Positions 13,621 through 14,645 of a stretch of 14,645 bases of DNA are shown here, piece by piece. The position numbers and the translations under genes are program-made. The DNA comes from Rubrobacter sp. (lineage in GTDB: Bacteria; Actinomycetota; Rubrobacteria; Rubrobacterales; Rubrobacteraceae): positions 1 to 14,645 of the forward strand of contig JADDPY010000501.1 of assembly GCA_016781635.1 (NCBI GenBank), in the 5' to 3' direction. Position 1 is the stretch's first letter. Every line of letters begins with the position of its first letter. Below the pieces are notes generated by a model. The model worked only from the letters and a program-made list of their open reading frames with translations. It was not told the origin of the DNA and did no database searches.

Positions 13621-14362
13621 TAAACTCCTTCCCCAGCATCCATTCGAGAAGGGTTCTGGTTTAGTCCTGCATCGTTCTTGGTTTCCGCAGAGAAGCGCTG
13701 CACCACCTTCACGCGTCGTTAAGAAAGTCAGCGTACATCGATAACCCCCTCGTATTAGGTCGATGACGTAGCGATTCAGTAGCTAACTCCTCCTCGAGCG
13801 TGTAAGAAGGCTCCAGATAGTCGTTCTTCAAGGCTCGTGCAACGATGTCCCCTTCGTAGTCGTACGTTCTCCACTTCGTTCAGACCTCGAGAACGAGGAA
13901 AAGCGGAGTCACTCACGGTCCTTATGAAGCCTCTAGAGGCTTTTCTAGTGCTCGCCGAGGCTGTAGTAATAGGTTCTCTTGACCAAGCGCAAGCTAACGG
14001 AGGACCTCTCAGATCTTGTAAGACATTCGAGGCCGGGGTACGTGAAGAAGGAGTCCCAGAAGGCCCACACGTACACCAGATAGATTTCGGAGCGTTATAC
14101 CAAAGAGGGATTCCCTTAATTTCCGCCACAAGGGACTTGACGATACTGACGGTGATGACGATATTTTGCACGACTATTCTAAAGGCCTGTTCGGTGCTTC
14201 ACTACATAGTTGGTACCGCTGTCGATGTGCGGTAGTCACGTGTGCCCCCCCTGCTCGCGCTGCAAAATTGTCGCCTCGCGATAATGTAACTCTCGTTTCT
14301 TCAAACTCGCGGTTCCGGTAGAGTAAGGCTTGGGTGCTACTGATTGGAAGAGGAGGAGCGCT
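13621..14362. other. Gene-poor stretch with a solo repeat end
   Basis: Apart from repeat end C (14131-14200) I see no supported gene. Overlapping frames of about 130 codons run on both strands (13776-14171 minus, 13837-14235 plus), but neither has a recognisable domain or clear ribosome site. It may be decayed sequence or the leader of the gene starting at 14363. Confidence 0.4.
14131..14200. repeat. Solo end of the dispersed repeat (copy C)
   Basis: GACGAT/GACGGT/GACGAT at 14139, 14148 and 14157 keep the 9-bp period, followed by TATTCTAAAGGCCT as in copy A. The TTTTGCA next to the triplet also resembles the complement of the left end. No partner end was found within 500 bp on either side, so this is a truncated or orphan copy. 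Confidence 0.55.
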
Positions 14363-14645
14363 ATGCGTCGGTTAACAGAGAAGTGGGACCGAATGATAGA
14401 CGAGACAAGGCTGGAATTGGATGAGGGAGCCGTGGTGACGGACGGGATAATGGACAAGGGGGAGCGGATGTTGCGAGAGGTAGGCCGCAAGGCGCAAGCA
14501 GCGGCCAAACCCGAAACCGCAGACGAGCCGGCCAAGGTCAGAACCCTGGAAGCTATGCCGGAGGAAGTAAGGTCCCTTTACGTGCAGGTCCTGGCTGCTC
14601 AGTGCCTCGTTGATGGAGAACCTCATCCGAAAGAGGTCGCGGTGG
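14363..14645 (+). CDS. TerB-like domain protein, N-terminal part (runs off the window)
   Basis: Starts at ATG 14363 behind an excellent AGAGGAGGAG site and is open to the window end (94 codons). Residues 1-65 are very charged and probably helical or partly disordered (MRRLTEKWDRMIDETRLELD; KAQAAAKPETADEPAK). Then MPEEVRSLYVQVLAAQCLVD and GEPHPKEV resemble the start of a TerB/DUF533-like all-helical domain, where a D-G-x-hydrophobic-x-x-x-E pattern is typical. It lacks a signal peptide. The family guess rests on about 28 residues and is weak; that this is a real coding start is strong. Confidence 0.6.
   Translation, partial: MRRLTEKWDRMIDETRLELDEGAVVTDGIMDKGERMLREVGRKAQAAAKPETADEPAKVRTLEAMPEEVRSLYVQVLAAQCLVDGEPHPKEVAV

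Noticed and set aside
13776..14235. Opposed frames of about 130 codons upstream of HPr
   Set aside because: Neither shows a known domain or a convincing ribosome site. The plus-strand one runs into repeat end C.

Overview
The window reads as an accessory stretch of a high-GC bacterial chromosome. Strong AGGAG-type ribosome sites, frequent GTG/TTG starts and the gene families suggest an actinobacterium, possibly a Rubrobacter-like lineage. That placement is inference from style, not from a marker gene. No rRNA, tRNA or CRISPR array was seen.

Region 1 (1-2717) looks like a CBASS antiphage cassette. On the minus strand lie a CD-NTase (oligonucleotide cyclase) and, overlapping its stop, the first 101 codons of a membrane protein with two helices near its N-terminus, the expected place for a membrane-disrupting effector. 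Divergent on the plus strand are an XRE repressor and an ImmA/IrrE zinc peptidase. This is the layout of the CapH/CapP regulatory pair that represses CBASS and releases it when the peptidase cuts the repressor. The 150-bp divergent gap holds a near-consensus minus-strand promoter (TTGACA-17-TAGAAT) with one dyad enclosing its -35 and another abutting its -10.

Region 2 (2718-4664) holds a short inverted-repeat element, a DEDDh 3'-5' exonuclease, and an EcsC-family gene broken by an in-frame amber codon. A regulatory stretch with two perfect hairpins/palindromes follows.

Region 3 (4665-12278) is a catabolic block: a large LuxR-family ATPase regulator (LAL/MalT type), a benzoate/2-aminobenzoate-type CoA ligase, an LLM-class flavin/F420 oxidoreductase 19 bp downstream of it, and an MHS-family proton symporter. 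Together they suggest regulated uptake, CoA activation and redox processing of an organic, probably aromatic, acid.

Region 4 (12279-14645) is gene-poor: a C-terminal transposase relic, a second copy and a solo end of the same short element, an unusual HPr-like phosphocarrier on the minus strand, and the start of a TerB-like gene leaving the window.

The less usual items are the promoter/operator architecture of the CBASS locus, a dispersed element whose ends carry three 6-mers at a strict 9-bp period, the amber-interrupted EcsC gene, and the divergent HPr.
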